This document shows, piece after piece, positions 5,747-7,405 of a stretch of 7,405 nt of DNA. Under the pieces are notes generated by a model. That model was not told the DNA's origin, made no database searches, and saw only the letters and a list, made by a program, of their open reading frames with translations. Numbering within the stretch: position 1 is the first letter of the stretch; each line of letters begins with the position of its first letter. A program made the position numbers and the translations under genes. Location: the NCBI GenBank assembly GCA_025464735.1, contig JAODMX010000274.1:1-7405 (forward strand). Direction: 5' to 3'. The DNA is from Frondihabitans sp. GTDB lineage: Bacteria > Actinomycetota > Actinomycetes > Actinomycetales > Microbacteriaceae.

Positions 5747-7348
5747 AAGAAACCCTCCCTGAAAACGGCCGTGGCGCTGCCCGCCGTTCTCCTGATCGGT
5801 CTGGCGGGGAGTGCGTTCGTCGCTGCTCCCGCGTTCGCCGAGACCGTTGCACCGACATCGACATCGACGCAGTCCCCGGAGGCGACAACGACAGCGGCGC
5901 CCACGACGGCACCTGCGCCGAAGGTCGTCACCGCACCCGCGGTCGCGCCCACGCCCGCGCCCAGTGACCTGATCGTCACGTCGCCCACCGATGGCGAAGA
6001 GATCCACGGAACCCGGACCGTCGACTTCGTCGGCCGTGCGCCCCTCGGATCCTCCATCAAGGTTCTGGACATTTACGGCCACAACGTCGGACACACGACC
6101 GCACCGACGACGGTCGCCGATTTCACCATCCCGGTGACGATCGCGGCTGACGCCCCCTACGACCAGTACATGTCCGTCGTCGGAACCGTCGGAAAGCGCG
6201 CCCTGACCGAGCAGGACATCGAGGTCATCTTCGACGCCGTCCAGAGCGATCCGCCCGTGGTCACCGTGCCCGTGACCGGTAACAGCATCACCGGCACCGC
6301 CGTTCCGCTGTTCAGCGGTTACACGCCGGGCGACGATGTCGCCGAGATCACCATCAGCGGCACAGGTACCCCGGGCGACGACATCGCGCTCGACCTCGAG
6401 ACGACCGCGGACGCCAGCGGGTTCGCGGGCCAACTCGGCGATGTCGTCGTCGGAAGCGACAGCACCTGGAGTGTCGAGGCGTTCGCGCCCTACGGTCGCA
6501 TCACGATCACCGCCCAGCAGGGCCTCGTCGACGAGAACTTCAATTCGATCACCGTGCCGTCGGACAACTCCAACACGTCCGTCGTGATCGTGGAGAAGGC
6601 CGCCGGTTTCGTCTCCGTGCCGACCATCACGAAGCCGGTGTACCCCGACGACTCGTTCTTCGCCAGTGCCGGCGCGAGCCAAGCGGCGATCGCGTCGTCT
6701 CCCAGCGACCACCTGCGCCCAAAGATCAGCCCTCTGGCGAAGGACTTCGCGGCCACGCGGACCCTCGGCAAGTCGCCTCGCGATAGCTCCGCCGCTTCGG
6801 GCGGTGAAAACGATCTCAGCGGCATCGGCATCGATGTGAAGGGCATCTCGAGCTCTGATCACCCGGGCCTGCTGGGCATCGACATCGCAGGTTACGGAGT
6901 CGCCGGCGATCACATCGTGATCTATCACAACGATCCCACGGACGCCTTCACCTACCTTGAGGGGCTCTACCCGAACTTCTTCGCGCAGCTTGGCTTGCCT
7001 GCAGGCTCCGTGCCCGCGACGACCGTTCCGGCCGACGACGGTTCCATCGTCGTCGACGCCAGCGGCCGATGGAGCACGACCCTGTGGCTGAAGAAGCAGG
7101 ACATCTATTTCGCCGCGTTCCAGGTCGACCCGAAGACGGGGAACTACTCGGTCGCGGGTGGCCTCACGCCGATCCATCTCACCGGTGACCCGGCAACGGG
7201 AACCACCACCACGACGACGGCCGTGGGTGCGCCCACCGAGCTCGCCTTCACCGGCTCGAACGCGACGCTGCCCCTCGCACTCGGCCTCGGGATCCTCGGA
7301 GGAGGAGTCGCACTGCTCGTCGTCGCGTCGCGTCGTCGTCTCGGCTGA
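5744..7348 (+). CDS. Exported Ig-like multi-module protein with LAFTG sortase signal, wall-anchored form (unknown function)
   Basis: This 534-residue protein is a paralogue of the preceding gene product; its function is not recognised. The signal peptide (1-32, cleavage after AFA) closely resembles the neighbour's. A Thr/Pro/Ala-rich stretch (33-73), about 35 residues longer than in the neighbour, forms a likely flexible stalk. Module A (74-168) matches the neighbour at 57 of 93 aligned positions by hand alignment. Module B (about 170-285) has ISGTGTPGD. A variable Ser/Lys-rich linker (about 286-363) follows. Module C (about 364-484) has GLYPNFFA from residue 407 and GRWSTTLW. A second Thr-rich spacer precedes LAFTG (500-504), a hydrophobic helix (about 509-528) and the basic tail RRRLG. 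That order is a cell-wall sorting signal, and LAxTG is the form used by actinobacterial class E sortases. There are no cysteines. No sortase gene is present in the window. Confidence 0.9.
   Translation: MKKPSLKTAVALPAVLLIGLAGSAFVAAPAFAETVAPTSTSTQSPEATTTAAPTTAPAPKVVTAPAVAPTPAPSDLIVTSPTDGEEIHGTRTVDFVGRAPLGSSIKVLDIYGHNVGHTTAPTTVADFTIPVTIAADAPYDQYMSVVGTVGKRALTEQDIEVIFDAVQSDPPVVTVPVTGNSITGTAVPLFSGYTPGDDVAEITISGTGTPGDDIALDLETTADASGFAGQLGDVVVGSDSTWSVEAFAPYGRITITAQQGLVDENFNSITVPSDNSNTSVVIVEKAAGFVSVPTITKPVYPDDSFFASAGASQAAIASSPSDHLRPKISPLAKDFAATRTLGKSPRDSSAASGGENDLSGIGIDVKGISSSDHPGLLGIDIAGYGVAGDHIVIYHNDPTDAFTYLEGLYPNFFAQLGLPAGSVPATTVPADDGSIVVDASGRWSTTLWLKKQDIYFAAFQVDPKTGNYSVAGGLTPIHLTGDPATGTTTTTTAVGAPTELAFTGSNATLPLALGLGILGGGVALLVVASRRRLG
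6207..6238 (+). repeat. Near-identical tract shared with first paralogue (copy 2)
   Basis: Partner of 4631-4662 (31 of 32 bases identical), encoding TEQDIEVIFDA at the end of module A of the anchored protein. It supports a gene-duplication origin of the pair. Confidence 0.8.
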
Positions 7349-7370
7349 CGTTCCCCCGCCGAGTTGACGA

Positions 7371-7405
7371 GAACGGCCCCTCCGCTCAGGCGCGAGGGGC
7401 CGTTC
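7371..7405 (+). terminator. Strong hairpin terminator after the exported-protein pair
   Basis: GAACGGCCCCTC (7371-7382) pairs perfectly over 12 bases with GAGGGGCCGTTC (7394-7405) across an 11-base loop, starting 22 nt after the stop of the second paralogue. The window ends on the last stem base, so a following T-run cannot be seen. Stem strength and position make it the probable transcription end of the unit, and it might act in both directions. Confidence 0.85.

Noticed and set aside
4960..6072. Minus-strand open frame (370 codons) across the junction of the two exported-protein genes
   Set aside because: It spans the ends of both plus-strand paralogues and lacks domain features; it is explained by third-position GC bias on the other strand.
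5606..7177. Long minus-strand open frame (523 codons) antisense to the exported-protein genes
   Set aside because: It is very rich in Arg, Gly and Asp, has no domain or hydrophobic pattern, and mirrors the codon periodicity of the plus-strand genes, whose signal peptides and sorting signal are clear. It is a high-GC shadow frame.
1..7405. CRISPR array, tRNA or rRNA genes, insertion sequence or phage attachment site
   Set aside because: I saw no regularly spaced direct repeats, no tRNA-like cloverleaf, no transposase-like reading frame and no terminal inverted repeats on either strand.

Overview
The window looks like chromosomal DNA of a high-GC Gram-positive actinobacterium, most likely of the Microbacteriaceae or a close relative. 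This is inferred from the strong G/C bias at third codon positions, frequent GTG starts, Ala/Thr/Pro-rich secreted proteins, and a C-terminal LAFTG sorting signal of the kind used by actinobacterial class E sortases. No species can be named from the sequence alone.

Layout. The left half (1-3375, minus strand) is the front of a peptide/nickel-type (Opp/Dpp) ABC importer operon. It is read right to left as substrate-binding lipoprotein (1729-3375), DppB-like permease (779-1732) and DppC-like permease (1-782, cut by the window edge). Both gene junctions are 4-base stop/start overlaps. The ATPase genes that usually complete such a transporter are not in the window and would be expected beyond the left edge. 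A TetR-family regulator (3443-4045, plus strand) is transcribed divergently. The 67-base gap between it and the binding-protein gene holds an 8-bp inverted repeat (3395-3424) that surrounds the best -10-like sequence, so the regulator probably controls the importer and itself. A long imperfect hairpin (4051-4096) follows tetR.

The right half (4279-7348, plus strand) carries two tandem paralogous genes for large exported proteins of unknown function. Both have Sec-type signal peptides and three apparent Ig-like beta-sandwich modules, the third carrying a shared GLYP-x-x-F-A element. The first protein has no anchor and should be released; it also has three cysteines that the second lacks. The second has an extra Thr/Pro/Ala-rich stalk and an LAFTG sorting signal, so it should be attached to the cell wall. 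A perfect 12-bp hairpin (7371-7405) at the right edge closes this unit.

The least ordinary part is the free/anchored paralogue pair, which looks like a small two-part surface system made by gene duplication and then specialised in location. No functional link between this pair and the peptide importer is shown by the sequence; they are only neighbours, with the tetR-terminal hairpin between them.
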